This document shows, in pieces, positions 27,504-39,742 of a DNA stretch of 64,000 nt. Source of the stretch: Batkoa obscura (taxonomy: Eukaryota > Entomophthoromycota > Entomophthoromycetes > Entomophthorales > Batkoaceae); contig JASVEC010000034.1 in NCBI GenBank assembly GCA_030770535.1, forward strand, positions 362,333 to 426,332. Direction: 5' to 3'. Position 1 is the stretch's first letter; each line of letters starts with the position of its first letter. The notes beneath the pieces are model-generated. The model saw only the letters and a program-made list of their open reading frames with translations. It was not told where the DNA came from and ran no database searches. The position numbers and the translations under genes are program-made.

Positions 27504-30179
27504 ATGAATGAATTTATTAAAGATGAAGATTATTTCCAAATATTAAATAGTTTAAGTTTAATGGATATAGAAAATGATAATGAACATATTTATAAAATTA
27601 AGGATTCAATTAAATATTTAAAATTATACGATTACTTAGCAAAACCTTTATTATCTAATAAACTTGAATATTTAAACTATTATTTCTATGAAGGTGTAGG
27701 GATAGAATTGATAAAGGTAAAATTAAATTATAATATATATTAAACGTTAGTTTTAATTAAACTTTATTAGCGTATTATGGGACCCATACCTAGTGAAGAT
27801 AGTATATTTTCTGAAGGGGAAGACTTGGATGAATTAAGAAATTTAGCTTTAGGCATTAAATTATTAGGAGCATTAAGTTATAGCTTAAGTATAAAAACAG
27901 ATATAAAAGAAGTGTTAGATTATCAAATTCAATTTAATCAATTACTACCTAGTCTGTTTAATAATTGGTGGTTATATTGTATTCAATCTATTCAACCTAT
28001 TTTAAGAGATACAGCGCTATTTGCTTTATTTACAGGATTGGAGAATACATATTTAATAGAATGGTAATTTAATTTTCTATTTTTTATAAACTAATAATTT
28101 ATATAAAGCATATTAAAATCAGAAACGTTTCCAACTTATTTTTCATGTTTATTATTCGATGAGTCATGTTTTGTAAGTTTTTAATATAATCAAAAATACC
28201 TTAATATAAAAGAAATAGTAAATTAAATTTATACTTAGGTAGCTACTCAAGCTTTTAAATTTTATTCTAAATGTTTACATTTATCAGTTGTTAATGGAGA
28301 AACACCAGTTTATAATGAGTTATTAAGAGAGTTAAACCCAGAAATCATTAATTTTCAAAAAGCATTGATTGAGAATGATAATTTATCACAAGCAAATAAT
28401 ATTAAAGTTAAGTTGGATTTGATTTGGTATTTGTGTCATCCTGAAATTAATATTAACATGAAAGATAATTATAATATATATATATTGGTATCAGATACTA
28501 TTAAAGAATTAGGTTTAGTAAGTAGTATTTAGTTATTTGTTTATTTTTTATTTGTGCTTATAGTTTATTTAGCTTAATGAGCTTTGGATTATTTGGAAAT
28601 TAGAAGAAACTTGGTTAAAAAGTCAAGCAGCAGAAACTTTAAATTATTTAATGAAGTTATTGCCCAATTTAAGTTGTATTAATAGTATTATATTAAATGA
28701 AGAAATAGATAATTCAAATGAAGATGGTAAATATAATTTATAATTTATAATTTATAATTTATAATTTATATTAATATTAATAATTATATAGAATGTTTTT
28801 TATTAATTAATAATTGTGCTAATTTTATATTAAATGGATTAAAAGAGAACGAAATTGAAGATAATATAGTAATTAATTTTATGGATTTATATAATCAAAC
28901 AGCAATAAAATCATCACCTTATATAAATATATTAAATCGATTAAGCGTTATTCGATTTATAGATTGCTTATCCTCAATATTTGAAAATCATCAATTAAAA
29001 CAAAAAATTAATTTGAAACAATTATTTTATACATTATATGATTTATTCGTAATTGTAATACAATTTATAACTTACTCTAAGGAATTTATAGGTGAAGGTA
29101 TTAAATTTCATAAAGATTCTAAAGTGTCAGAAACTCAATGGAAAGAATTATTAACTTTAAGAAATGAATTTTGGATTTATACGAGGCATGAAGAATCAGC
29201 AGCTTCTAAAAGACAAGATATTATCTATTATACTTGGTCAGCATTAAATAGTTTATTAACACATGCATTATCGGAAAAAGACATGGAATTAGATGTAAAT
29301 TATAGTTATATTTTAAATCAAAATAATTTATTGATTCAATATTTAATTAGATCTTACCTATGATACAACTAATAGAATATCATTTAATACAATGTACATA
29401 TAATGAACAATTAATTATTTATAAAACACCCCAATATTTAATTGCTGGATTAAAATTAATGCCAACGACATTAAAATTTAATAATAATGATAGTAATAAA
29501 TCTCCATTCATTATATTTCATAAAATCGTATTAAATTTATTATCCAACCCATCCTTAAATATACCCACATTAAATTGTATTTATGATTCACTAAAAACAG
29601 GTATTTCATTAAAACCTGAGTTGTATTTAAATAATGGGGTAAGGTTCAATAGTAAATTATTAGTTGTCATGTTGATAAAGTATAAATATTTATAGGAAGA
29701 AACAAAATGTCTATTAACAAGTATTCAAATGAAAATAATAAGTGAATCCTGGGAAGTTCGAGATAGTACAATTTTGTTTATTGGTAAGTTATTTGAAATC
29801 AATACTACAATAATTATTTCAAAAGAAATGGAATTTAAAACTTGGGATTTTGCTATTAAAAATGGATTATATCAATTCGTTATAAAGTTGTTAATAAATG
29901 AAAACATACCACAGGTTTTAGCTTCTTGTTACAAAGCTTTAAGTATGATAGTTAACAATCCTTATATTTCAACAGAGTTTATTTTGGGGATTGAAAACGA
30001 ACTGAATGACAATGGGAAATTAGAATTTGATTATGAAGCTAACGTTTATAATAACTTTCAAAGAAAACATCATTTATATTTATTAAATGAATTATTGCAA
30101 TTTCATTATAAAAATATAGGAAATATCCCATTATTTTATCAAGATTCAATGTATTTAAGGTAAATTATAATAATAATAA

Positions 30180-30216
<37 letters not shown>

Positions 30217-30983
30217 TTAATTTAATTATTTCAATTTTTATTAGTATTAACCAAATTTATCACTTATCATATGATGAAGATAGTGAAATTATTGTTGCTA
30301 TCTGTAATTTTATATTCAATTGTTGGAAATTGGCAGTAGCAAATGATACTATTTATGATACCCCTAATGAAACTAAAAAATTAAAGTTAAATCATAGTAG
30401 TATAGATAAAGAGACAAATAGTATGGAAGAAGGGTTATTTGATACAGATTATTTTTTTCAATCAAAGTTACATACATTGTTGATTGATAAGGTAAATTAC
30501 ATAAAATACAAAATAACACAATTTTTTAATAATTTATTATAGCTAAATGATCCAACAAGAACAGTTAGAGAAAAAGCGTTTAAATTAACTAAAGAAATTG
30601 AATTCGAATGTAAAGAAAATTGTAATTTATTAAAAGAAAAGAGAACGAATACAAATTATTATAGAAGTTATGAAATATTTCTACAATCTTTAATCGAATT
30701 AAATTGGGATCAATTATATAAAAAATGTGATCCCAATAGCTTATATTCGGATGCATTTGAACTTTCTCATCTTAAATTGAAAAATGTGCTTAAAAAAGAT
30801 GAGAAATTTAAATTGAAAGAAGTGAATCCAAATGTGTTAAGGAACTCTACATTTAGGCAGTTAAAGGGGGATAGCGAGAGACACAAGGATATAATAGTGC
30901 CCGATTTTAAAGGTTGGTTTACATCCGATTCAGAATTGGATGAAATTGATGCGGAATGCTATAATGTAATGGATTGTGATTAA
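27504..30983 (+). CDS. Large helical-repeat protein, possible BRAT1 homologue
   Basis: Ten exons (27504-27716, 27771-28063, 28109-28172, 28239-28517, 28573-28726, 28792-29294, 29351-29638, 29696-30159, 30245-30491, 30543-30983) keep frame to give 981 residues. The whole protein reads as HEAT/ARM-like alpha-helical repeats, with no catalytic domain. Two points suggest the Integrator-associated protein BRAT1: a repeat reading SESWEVRDSTILFIGKLFE (human BRAT1 has CWEVRDSALEFLTQL) and a C-terminus with an acidic segment and a Cys-Tyr (DEIDAECYNVMDCD; human BRAT1 ends DEADCY, and that tail inserts into the INTS11 active site). This is motif-level resemblance only. If wrong, it is simply an unassigned HEAT-repeat protein. 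The internal intron at 29295-29350 is needed to join frames; its donor is GTAAAT. Confidence 0.6.
28737..28769. repeat. (ATAATTTAT)n short tandem repeat
   Basis: Three to four copies of a 9-bp unit fill intron 5 of the helical-repeat gene. Confidence 0.75.
30167..30214. repeat. (AAT)n microsatellite, intron
   Basis: About fourteen AAT units, with one AAAATAAT interruption, follow the donor of intron 8 of the helical-repeat gene. Same placement as those in CFT2. Confidence 0.85.
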
Positions 30984-31998
30984 AAGTAAATGAATAAATA
31001 TAACATTGTGCTTTTTAGTTAAGTGGTGGGTCATCATACCTTTTCATTAAAAATGATATTTTTTTAAATTCTGATCTTTTATTATAACTTAAGTTCTTTT
31101 TGATGAAGAAGTAATAGTAGTATAGAATTGCAATCATAGTATTTTATCAAAATATTTTTTGCCTTTAAATTAATAAAATTACTGTTGCAATTAATAACTT
31201 CATCTTTTTTTTCTTAAAAAAACTGTCTTTTGAAAAATCCTAATAATTAGAAATATAAGTTTTTTAAATTAAAAATTTATACATTTATATTAATTCAAAT
31301 TATGAACACTTTTTAAAGCTTTTTCGATTATTCATTTATTTAACTATTGTTAATTAAAAGTACTATCATATCAACTTTGAATTCTGAGAATTAAGAAAAG
31401 TGTACTGTAAGATCATTTCTACAAATAATGTTAATTTTTTTGATCAAGAATTATTAGTGAGAGTATAATTGTAATATGAATATATTTTTACTGTATTGTT
31501 CTTATTTTTATATGTAAAATAGCAACTATTATAACCAATAAATTCCTACTTTTAAAAAATCTTGTTTATAAAACGATCTTATAGTCTTTTTTTTGAAGTA
31601 TTATATAATAAAAGTGTAATGAAAGAATTAAATTTTATGGGCAAAGGTATAAATGCGGCATTTTTGTGTGCTTAAATAATAAGCAAGATATTATTTTATT
31701 ATTTTGTTTTTTGTTTTGTAGATAATATCAATTTAAAAAGTACTTTTTTACTTCTTATTATTAATAGTATGTTATATTATATTGAAATTTATATGTTTAT
31801 ATAAGTAAACCACTTTTTTATATTAAAAACTATTCAATAATAAGATACTTGGGTTAAAATTCAACTTGAATAAAACTAAGGTGGCCAATGAAATAAATCT
31901 GAGAAACTTAAATGGCGTGGAAATTGAGCCAATAAAATAATGCTAAAATTTAAGTATAACAATCAACTTGAATTAACAGCAAACATCATTTTTTTTCA
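30984..31998. other. 1-kb intergenic interval
   Basis: No coding frame, RNA gene or repeat supported. It holds the 3' end of the gene to the left and the promoter of the next. Confidence 0.45.
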
Positions 31999-34900
31999 AT
32001 GCAAAACCAAGCATACAATACTAGGCTGGAAAAAGTCACATCTCATATTGAAAATTCGGGGATAGTAGACTACCTATTATCTCTTGATAACTCCAAATTA
32101 ATATTAGAGAGAATTCGAGGGCTTACTACTTCTGTTATTGAAACGGATCTGTTTTATTTATTCAACCAGTTTGAGACCAGTTTTAAAACCCAAATAGAAC
32201 AATTAAAAGCGGGGGATACTGAGGTTAGTATCATTGAGAAGAATCTGTTACGCTTATTAAGAATCATAAGAAGTTATTATTTGGTTATATCAGAACGTTT
32301 TTCTGCCAATGAATCAAACGAAAGAAAGAAATGGATCTTTGGAGAAGAAGAGTTTGTTTTTAGGATTTTAGATGCTTTTTTTGTTTCTTTGGTTTATTTT
32401 GATGATCCAGATATCTTAAGAATTACCCTAAATATAATGGAAAAGATGCATTTACCCATAGCATTTCCAAACCATTTTGCACTCTTTGATCGTACTTTAT
32501 TTTCAAGGTATTATAAAAAGTTTGAAGTGATTGAAAGCTTTGTTTCGAACACTTATTCTTTCCAAGTTTATGAGATTTATGATAGGATATTCAGCTTGTT
32601 AAATCTGAATACTACTGAGTATAGAAATCAGCATTTTTTAATATTCTTTTTAACATTACAAAAAAGAGGGTTTTCAAATTATTGTATTTATTCAACTAAA
32701 GCTGTACCAGCACTATTTCAATACTTGGGATCAAAATTGGATGAGCTATCATATACACCAAGGTTCAATCCAGACTCAACCTTTTTTAGTGAATTAAGAA
32801 AGCCATTCAACATTTTCCCAAGTGGAAGTAACGAGCAAGCTGTGATAGAAGATAGCTCTAGAGCAGATTATAAGTTAGAAAAAGTATTTTGTGAATTAAC
32901 AACTTTAATTAGCAGTACCGTCGAATCAAATTATAAGTTTGCTACAGAAACTGAGTTTTTTGATAAAATTGTTCCATTATTTTGCAAAGTATGTTATCAA
33001 CACCTCAATATTTATGATAAAGAGAATTTGAATATGAATTCTACGTTTATAAAATCAGTTGTTTTACCAATATTTAATTCATTAAATCAAGTATTTACAA
33101 TCGAAAGGAACGAATCAGATCGAACATTAACACCCAAAAAAGTGTACTTTAAACGATTAAGATGCTGCTTATTAAATTATTCAACCTATCTCTTAAATCA
33201 TATAATCAAACATGAAAATTATATTTATTTACAGGAAGCAATGTTAATTAAAGAAATAGAAGGATGTCATTTTCTTGACTTATTAGTTGCCTTTTATAAA
33301 ATATTAAAAAATGCAAATCTTAAATCCATCGACCTTCAAGAAAAACTGATATTCTTTGATGAATCTTTAATTTATTTAAGGGTCTTATTCCAATTTAATG
33401 ACCCAGCTTTTAGTGACCTTAGTAGGATAACACGTGATTACTATTCTGTTTTCCAAGAGTTTTATAAAAGGTTAGGGACATTAAAGCAAAAGCAAATTGA
33501 TCCTAAAAGGATTAAATTCAAGCCTCAAACAGATGATCTTTACAAATACATAATTTATGTTATGAATAGTGTACTTGACCCACTTTGTGAAATGGCTCTT
33601 ATAAAGTACCGCCCATTTGATTATAAAGAGATGGGTGGACAATTTTTAGCTAATTATAATATATTACCTGTTTTTAGTATTGGACTCTTAGTTTTATTTA
33701 GTAAAAATTATCACAACATAGCTCCAGCCTATATAGTTGGTGTTTTGAATACATTCAAAACCTTAATGACCGATGAAGTTGTAGGAGAATTTAACCGCAG
33801 TTATCCACATTATTTTAGAGCAATTTGTTCAAAAGTTAACAAAATTTTGCTTAACCATTGTTCTAGAGAGGAGGATTCTGGCACAACATTCCATGCTCTC
33901 AACTATAGTACATCGAGAATTATAGCGCACTCGAGTGATATTCTTATAAGTGCAATTAAAAAATATCAGTTTAATCCACCTATTAAAGACCTAAACCTCT
34001 CCAACTTATTCTATTCCTATAAATTAATTGATAACTGTCCAACCGAATACGATGTCAATGCAATCACACCTGTATTTAACCTATTTGATGAAATGTTTTC
34101 AGTTTTCGAGTTTAGGAATAACGTTCCAAAAGAATTAGTAACATCACGCTTTATATATTTATTTGGACACAGCTTTATGTTATGGGCCCAACATCCACGC
34201 GTTGTTCCAATGTTAAATAATATGAATGAAAATGAAAATATTGTACAATATGAGTCAACATTAGGGAAATATCAAAGATATGGCTATAGGACACTTAAAA
34301 GATTACTTTTATTACTTCGACATTTTGAAAAAGATGAGGAATGGATGAAGTTACTTACATGTTTCCCACTTGAAAGTGAGCATTCTTATCAAATTACCGA
34401 TCTTGCAAGACCCGGTTTATCTAGATTAATCCAAATTCCTCAAAATCTTATGCCTTTGGCAAAACAAAAACCATCAAAAAATCAAAATGAATTCAATCAA
34501 GGTACTAGCTCAAATGATGGGGTTTCAACCAATGGAAATGATGACTATATAAAAGACTCTGTTATTTCAATTATAAACCCATTATTTAGGATTATGTTAT
34601 GCTACAAACATAATCTGGATATGAGTACATTAGCAGCAACCTACTTTTTAAAACTGATTTCAATACCTTCAGTTGCCATTTTTGTATTAAATCATAATAA
34701 CTATTTAGGTTATTTATCATTTGAGTCAACAATTGTTCACTATATTGATGCTAAACTATATGGCTACTTTAATAAAATCATTAGTAAAATTTTAGTGAAT
34801 ACCAACCTTATTAGGATTATTTTATTAAGAGATACGTTTGGTGAATGGTATAGGAATATTTTAAAGCATCATGATTATGCAACTCACAATAAAGCAACTG

Positions 34901-36189
34901 AGCCTTCGAAGTTAACCAATTTTATAGCAAGAGAAATAATCAAGAACTATACATCAATTGTAGAAATTTACCAACAAACAGAAAAAGAAAGTAATATGAT
35001 TAATTTATTTCAATATTCATCCGTGGGTTTGTGTTATTGTTCTTTAGACTTCCAACCTTGTTGCTATTTTATTTCTGGAGATATAGCATTTGATGATGCT
35101 ATTAAATTCTCTTTATTTCCACCATGGCATTCCTCTAGAACACCATATGGTGTTCTATTAAGAATGCTTTTTAATCTAAAGGATTCCAATGAGTATACTT
35201 CTTACGAACATCTCCAAACTGAACCAGATCCTTTAAAAAGCAGAGCTGCCGCTTATGCTATCAATTATCATGCATTTTTAAAAACAACTTATATGCGTCG
35301 TAAATTAAAAGCTACTTTAAAGGAGGTAATTAGTAGACAACATTCCATTATAGAACCCCTCCTTTCAGATTATGAAAGACTATTAAAGAGTGGCGATAAG
35401 GATGAAGTTACTTTTAAGGTCCAAGATAGTGATAGTAGCTATGGGGAATTTAAAATCCCTACATGTATAGTTAAACCAATGTCACCAGAATTTAAATCTA
35501 TTTTAAGTAGTGGAAGTGAAGAAGGTCGAACAAAAGTTATCACTTTACCTCACAGTTATTTTAAAACTTTGGAATATTTGAATATGAGATTGAGAGTTTT
35601 AACTAGTCGTCGCCATAGGAGATCAAATAGTAAGATTGAGTATCATTTTTTAGGAGATCAACCTAAAACCTTCCATCCAAAAAAATGTAAAGAGTTTTTT
35701 GAGTTAGCAACTATGTATGATATTGAATTTGTACGATTATATTCTTTTGGGACATTTCTCCGTCAACTTTTACATGCCATTAGATCAGATAATCCAGCAG
35801 ATTCCCTCTATTACCTTTATTCGCTTTATGAAGGAGAGGATGGCGATTTTCCATTATTTCAAAAATCCCCAGACCTCCCTAATTTCTTGTGTCATTTAAT
35901 AGCCTTATATATTGATCAATTTTTGGAGCCGGAAAAGGGAGACCCAGATTCGACTGCTAAGACAGTAGCCAAACCAAAGGTAAATGGTTACTCTAGTTCT
36001 GATGTTGATTATAGTTCTGACGACAGTGAGCCTAAAATGGAATATAAAGAAGATACCAAATCAGATGGAGACAAGAAAACAAGCACATCGAACGATCAAG
36101 GGTTAAAGAATAGAGCTCTAATTTATAGGCTTAACCCAGACATCATGGGCAAATGGTGGGCTGACTTATATTTTAGGCCAACTTCTTAG
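31999..36189 (+). CDS. 1396-residue intronless protein, family not recognised
   Basis: A single uninterrupted frame, remarkable in a window where most long genes have many introns. The protein is mostly helical, rich in Leu/Phe/Tyr, with no signal peptide and no convincing transmembrane segments. An Asn/Ser/Gln-rich linker lies near residues 820-855 and a charged Ser/Asp/Lys linker (VDYSSDDSEPKMEYKED) near 1330-1365; the protein ends ALIYRLNPDIMGKWWADLYF. I see no catalytic motif. The N-terminal 150 residues recall, very weakly, the armadillo-like N-terminus of Tom1/HUWE1 ubiquitin ligases, but there is no HECT domain. Base composition is somewhat less AT-rich than the neighbours. Treat as a real, probably cytoplasmic or nuclear, scaffold-like protein of unknown role. 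Confidence 0.85.
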   Translation: MQNQAYNTRLEKVTSHIENSGIVDYLLSLDNSKLILERIRGLTTSVIETDLFYLFNQFETSFKTQIEQLKAGDTEVSIIEKNLLRLLRIIRSYYLVISERFSANESNERKKWIFGEEEFVFRILDAFFVSLVYFDDPDILRITLNIMEKMHLPIAFPNHFALFDRTLFSRYYKKFEVIESFVSNTYSFQVYEIYDRIFSLLNLNTTEYRNQHFLIFFLTLQKRGFSNYCIYSTKAVPALFQYLGSKLDELSYTPRFNPDSTFFSELRKPFNIFPSGSNEQAVIEDSSRADYKLEKVFCELTTLISSTVESNYKFATETEFFDKIVPLFCKVCYQHLNIYDKENLNMNSTFIKSVVLPIFNSLNQVFTIERNESDRTLTPKKVYFKRLRCCLLNYSTYLLNHIIKHENYIYLQEAMLIKEIEGCHFLDLLVAFYKILKNANLKSIDLQEKLIFFDESLIYLRVLFQFNDPAFSDLSRITRDYYSVFQEFYKRLGTLKQKQIDPKRIKFKPQTDDLYKYIIYVMNSVLDPLCEMALIKYRPFDYKEMGGQFLANYNILPVFSIGLLVLFSKNYHNIAPAYIVGVLNTFKTLMTDEVVGEFNRSYPHYFRAICSKVNKILLNHCSREEDSGTTFHALNYSTSRIIAHSSDILISAIKKYQFNPPIKDLNLSNLFYSYKLIDNCPTEYDVNAITPVFNLFDEMFSVFEFRNNVPKELVTSRFIYLFGHSFMLWAQHPRVVPMLNNMNENENIVQYESTLGKYQRYGYRTLKRLLLLLRHFEKDEEWMKLLTCFPLESEHSYQITDLARPGLSRLIQIPQNLMPLAKQKPSKNQNEFNQGTSSNDGVSTNGNDDYIKDSVISIINPLFRIMLCYKHNLDMSTLAATYFLKLISIPSVAIFVLNHNNYLGYLSFESTIVHYIDAKLYGYFNKIISKILVNTNLIRIILLRDTFGEWYRNILKHHDYATHNKATEPSKLTNFIAREIIKNYTSIVEIYQQTEKESNMINLFQYSSVGLCYCSLDFQPCCYFISGDIAFDDAIKFSLFPPWHSSRTPYGVLLRMLFNLKDSNEYTSYEHLQTEPDPLKSRAAAYAINYHAFLKTTYMRRKLKATLKEVISRQHSIIEPLLSDYERLLKSGDKDEVTFKVQDSDSSYGEFKIPTCIVKPMSPEFKSILSSGSEEGRTKVITLPHSYFKTLEYLNMRLRVLTSRRHRRSNSKIEYHFLGDQPKTFHPKKCKEFFELATMYDIEFVRLYSFGTFLRQLLHAIRSDNPADSLYYLYSLYEGEDGDFPLFQKSPDLPNFLCHLIALYIDQFLEPEKGDPDSTAKTVAKPKVNGYSSSDVDYSSDDSEPKMEYKEDTKSDGDKKTSTSNDQGLKNRALIYRLNPDIMGKWWADLYFRPTS

Positions 36190-36538
36190 TTCTATTTTTT
36201 ATCCTTTATAATCATATTCGTGAAGGTTTTAAGATAATTTTTTTTATTAGGTTGTATTTAAATTTATATAAATTGGGTCTATTTATGAAATAAAAGGATT
36301 CTTTGATTTTAAGTTTTTTAGGTTATATTAATAGTTCATTAATTTTTATTGATTAAACATAATATATATTTTGATATTTAAAATAATATTATTTGCTATA
36401 GTTTATTCTATTTTAAGTTTTTTGGTTTTTGATTTTATTTGATAAAATTTGCATAAAATAGAATCGAAAATTGATCTAATCTAATCAATAAAAAATTAAT
36501 TAGCAATTTAAGTGATTTCTTAACTCATACTTTTCATT
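36190..36538. other. Intergenic, no feature seen
   Basis: 349 bp of AT-rich spacer holding the 3' end of the long gene and the promoter of NDUFS6. Confidence 0.5.
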
Positions 36539-37089
36539 ATGTTTCAAACACAATTAATTAGAAGATCTATCGTAAATAGTAGACGTGTTAGCTATCGTCA
36601 ATTTACTACTTCCATTGCTACAAAAAGTGGTAATGAAGTAATTTCAACTCAAGCAGTTAACCGTAAAGTAACTTGGTCCAAAAGTCAAGCCAAACGTGAA
36701 ACTCAGATGGTTGGTCCACGTTTTGAACAAACTGATTTAGAAGCTCAAGTAATATTTCAAGTTTATTATTTATTAAACATTATTAAAATGATGAAAAGCC
36801 TAAACCACTAGCTGCTATTGAGCTTATTTATGAAGAGCCAATTAGAGAAGTCGATACAAGAATTGTTTCTTGCAATGGCGGAGGTGGTGCTCTTGGACAT
36901 CCTAAAGTTTACATTAACTTGGTAATTATAAACAACATTTTTAAATTTAAAGAGAATTAATGTTAATTTAGGACCAAGGAAAACCCGTGCCATGTGGTTA
37001 CTGTAAGCACAATTTAACATTTAAAATAACAAAACTAACCTTTACTTTTAGGTGGAATTCTTTACCAAAAGAAAGATCATCATCATTAA
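36539..37089 (+). CDS. NDUFS6: Complex I zinc-finger subunit NDUFS6
   Basis: Four exons (36539-36748, 36799-36921, 36972-37002, 37052-37089) encode 133 residues, the size of the fungal subunit. The N-terminus ([20 protein letters not shown]) is a mitochondrial presequence. The C-terminal zf-CHCC domain is unmistakable: a [20 protein letters not shown] stretch, then [16 protein letters not shown] and the terminal His tract (KKDHHH). Zn ligands are the Cys of SCNGG, the His of LGHP and the two Cys of CGYC. It is an accessory subunit of NADH:ubiquinone oxidoreductase in the mitochondrial inner membrane, needed late in assembly. The CGYC motif is itself split by an intron between its two cysteines. 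Confidence 0.95.
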
Positions 37090-37507
37090 AGGAGTAAAAA
37101 GTTAAAAAATAGGAATATCAGCTGCACTTTTATTTTTATTTTATTTTATTTTATTTTTATTTTTAAAAAAAATAAGGCAAAAGGTATTATAAATGTATAA
37201 ATAATAGAAGAAAACACTTATACAAATAATATACTTGATTAATTATAGTTATCTTTTTAAATATGCAATAATATTAGTTATTAATATTTGAAATTAAATT
37301 TAATAAAATTGTTAACGCTAATAAATGAGATTACTTATCCAAACTATTGCAATTTTAAATTTCAAATCGAAGTAAAAGTTAAAGTTAAAGCACTTAATAC
37401 AATTGTTAGTATTTAAGCCAAAATTGTATTTATTTTTTATTAGAATAATTATGTATTACTTTTAAATTTAACAATGATATTACTATTAAGTTTAGCTAAG
37501 TATTAAT
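37090..37507. other. Convergent 3' intergenic
   Basis: 418 bp between two convergent genes, with TTTTA runs near 37130-37165. Nothing else supported. Confidence 0.5.
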
Positions 37508-39478
37508 TCAATACAACAACTCATATAATATTGTATCTATTACACCAAGTCCTTTTTCAGTTGGAACTAAATAAGGGTGACCATTGAAAGAATAATATTT
37601 TAAGAACTCCTCTTTAATAAAAACATTCAGTTTGTCCATTATTAAAATCTAGAAATGTTAATTCTTTTAAAATATTTAATTATGCATAAAGTACCTCATC
37701 TAAAGATAGCGTCGAGTTTGGAATATTTTTATTCAAAATGGTAAGAATTTCTTTTAACTCATCCATATTGACACCCTTCTTTGTTCTTAAACCCAGCACA
37801 ATTCTCTCCTATTTTTTTAAATACGTATTTATCATTACTGTTTAACTTGTTTACTTTGATAATATCCCCAGGAGATAGTATTTCAGTTTTAGCAACTCTT
37901 AATAATAATGTTAAATAATATAAGTACAAGTGTTAAAAATACCCATTTCCGAGTAATTCACATTGATTTAGCCATAAGTTAGGCGATAATATCTTTTATA
38001 AATTAATTATTATTTAAATGAGATTATATATATATTATTGTTACTCGGTAAGTACTCATTCTATACTCCAAACTATTGCTTCCAGTAACTCTACCATGTG
38101 CACCAGGTCCAATCCCTATTAAATTAGCATACAAAATTATTTGAACTTATTTGTTACCAATGTAATCCATCCCGCTCCAATAACCCATGTTATGCTTTCC
38201 ATAATATTGCTTTTTACTATAACTTGATACTTCATAATGTTCATATTCATATTTATTCATTATCTTAAAATATAAATTACAATAAAAGTATATTATTTAA
38301 TATTTACATCAATTGTATCATAATACATATCTTCCAAAATTACAGATTTTGGAAGTGGAAGTTTATTTTGCTTATCTAATTTATAAAAACTACAAACTTA
38401 ATAAATATAGTACCAAATAATAAAATTTACGGTGTTCCTGCCTCTATCATTAGTTGGTATATTGATATATGATTACCGCCAAACGATAATACACTTTTTA
38501 ACTCTTGTCTCCACTTTTCAATAGTTTGCTCAGGTCTTCCAAAGATCATATCAAAAGTAAAATTATCAAATAACTTTGAAGTTATTTCTAGTGCCTTTAA
38601 TCCACCTTTAGCATCATGATCTCGCCCCATCATTTTTAAATCTTTATCATCAATAGACTATAAAGTTAATTTTAAATATCACTTTTAGTAAAAATAAGTA
38701 CTTGTAATCCTAATGACATTCTATTTATACCAATAAATTTAAACTCTTTTAATTTATCCATTTCCATAGACTAGCAACGTTTTAGCTATATTAAATATAA
38801 AATAAACTACATAATACTGTTGGATTTCCCTTAAATAATTATTTAAAACATTTATAACTAAATACGAGTATTTACCTCGATTGTTATTTCAGTGTTTTCA
38901 TCTATCTTACATTCTTTATCTATGTATTTTAAAATCGCTTCAAAAGTTGAAGGCTATATATTTTTTGATAATAAAACACTGTTTCATGTTATGTAAAAAT
39001 ATTTACTTCAGCCAAAGCTATAAAATATTACTAAATCTACTTAGAAAAAATAAAATATACTTGGTGTGCCTCCTAAACAAATATTTATTAACTACCCCAT
39101 TTAATATTATAAAGATTACCTCCAAAATATACTGAATTTATCCTCTTTCCTTTATAATTTTTTAATTCGTGTTTTAATTCTATCAAATAGGCATTTTTGT
39201 ATCTTTGGTGATTCAAACTCTTTGGATTGACATACTTATTAAAGCTACAGTATGAGCATTTACTATCAGAAATATATTAATTTCGTCTTGAATTTAGGTT
39301 TTTCTTTACCTTTCACAGTATGGCCAATGTATGTAAATAGCAACTTTATCTAAAATATTGATTAAATCCCTACTTAACTTCTATATTTTATACCTTTATC
39401 AATTAATGTTTTAATGTTTCGTTTATCTAAAGCTATACATACTTTATTCTTTGATCTTTTAATTAAATTTAAAAGCAT
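37508..39478 (-). CDS. HEMW: Radical SAM protein HemW/RSAD1 (heme chaperone)
   Basis: A minus-strand gene of many small exons from ATG at 39478 to TGA at 37508. Exon joins give [20 protein letters not shown], which holds the radical-SAM CX3CX2C iron-sulfur motif in the exact HemW setting (IHWPYC), followed by SVYFGGGTPS. Further on come MMGRDHDAKGGLKALE, FDNFTFDMIFGRPEQT, SFGGNHISIYQLMIEAGTP, a GYEHYEVSSYSK block, IGIGPGAHGR and a C-terminal winged-helix-like segment with LGLRTKKGVNMDEL and LVPTEKGLGVIDT. HemW proteins bind heme and are thought to deliver it to respiratory enzymes; despite earlier naming they are not coproporphyrinogen oxidases. A mitochondrial location is likely from family knowledge. 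I did not fix every exon border: about ten small introns are involved. Confidence 0.85.
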
Positions 39479-39497
39479 AATGAAAACGGTTTAATAT

Positions 39498-39597
39498 TAG
39501 GAAGTGTTTTTTTAGTTTCATCACTTTTTTATTTTTTAAGTGCTGTTTCACTGGAAAGGCTATCAGTAAAACTCTTAAACAAAAAAATATATCTCCA
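39498..39597. mobile_element. MITE copy 5, in the HemW promoter
   Basis: Diverged copy, ends TAGGAAGTG and TATCTCCA, with the family core AAGTGCTGTTTCACTGGAAAGG in reverse orientation. It lies 20 bp upstream of the HemW start codon and so within its leader or promoter. Confidence 0.8.
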
Positions 39598-39742
39598 TTA
39601 TTTAATTCCTTAGTTAGTGTTAATTTTTAATAATTATTTAAATGATAAAAATATTTGAAGCTATTAAATACTCTAATTTGCTAAAAATGCTTTAAATAAT
39701 CATTTAATAATAATATTTAAAAGTATTATTTTATTTAGAACT

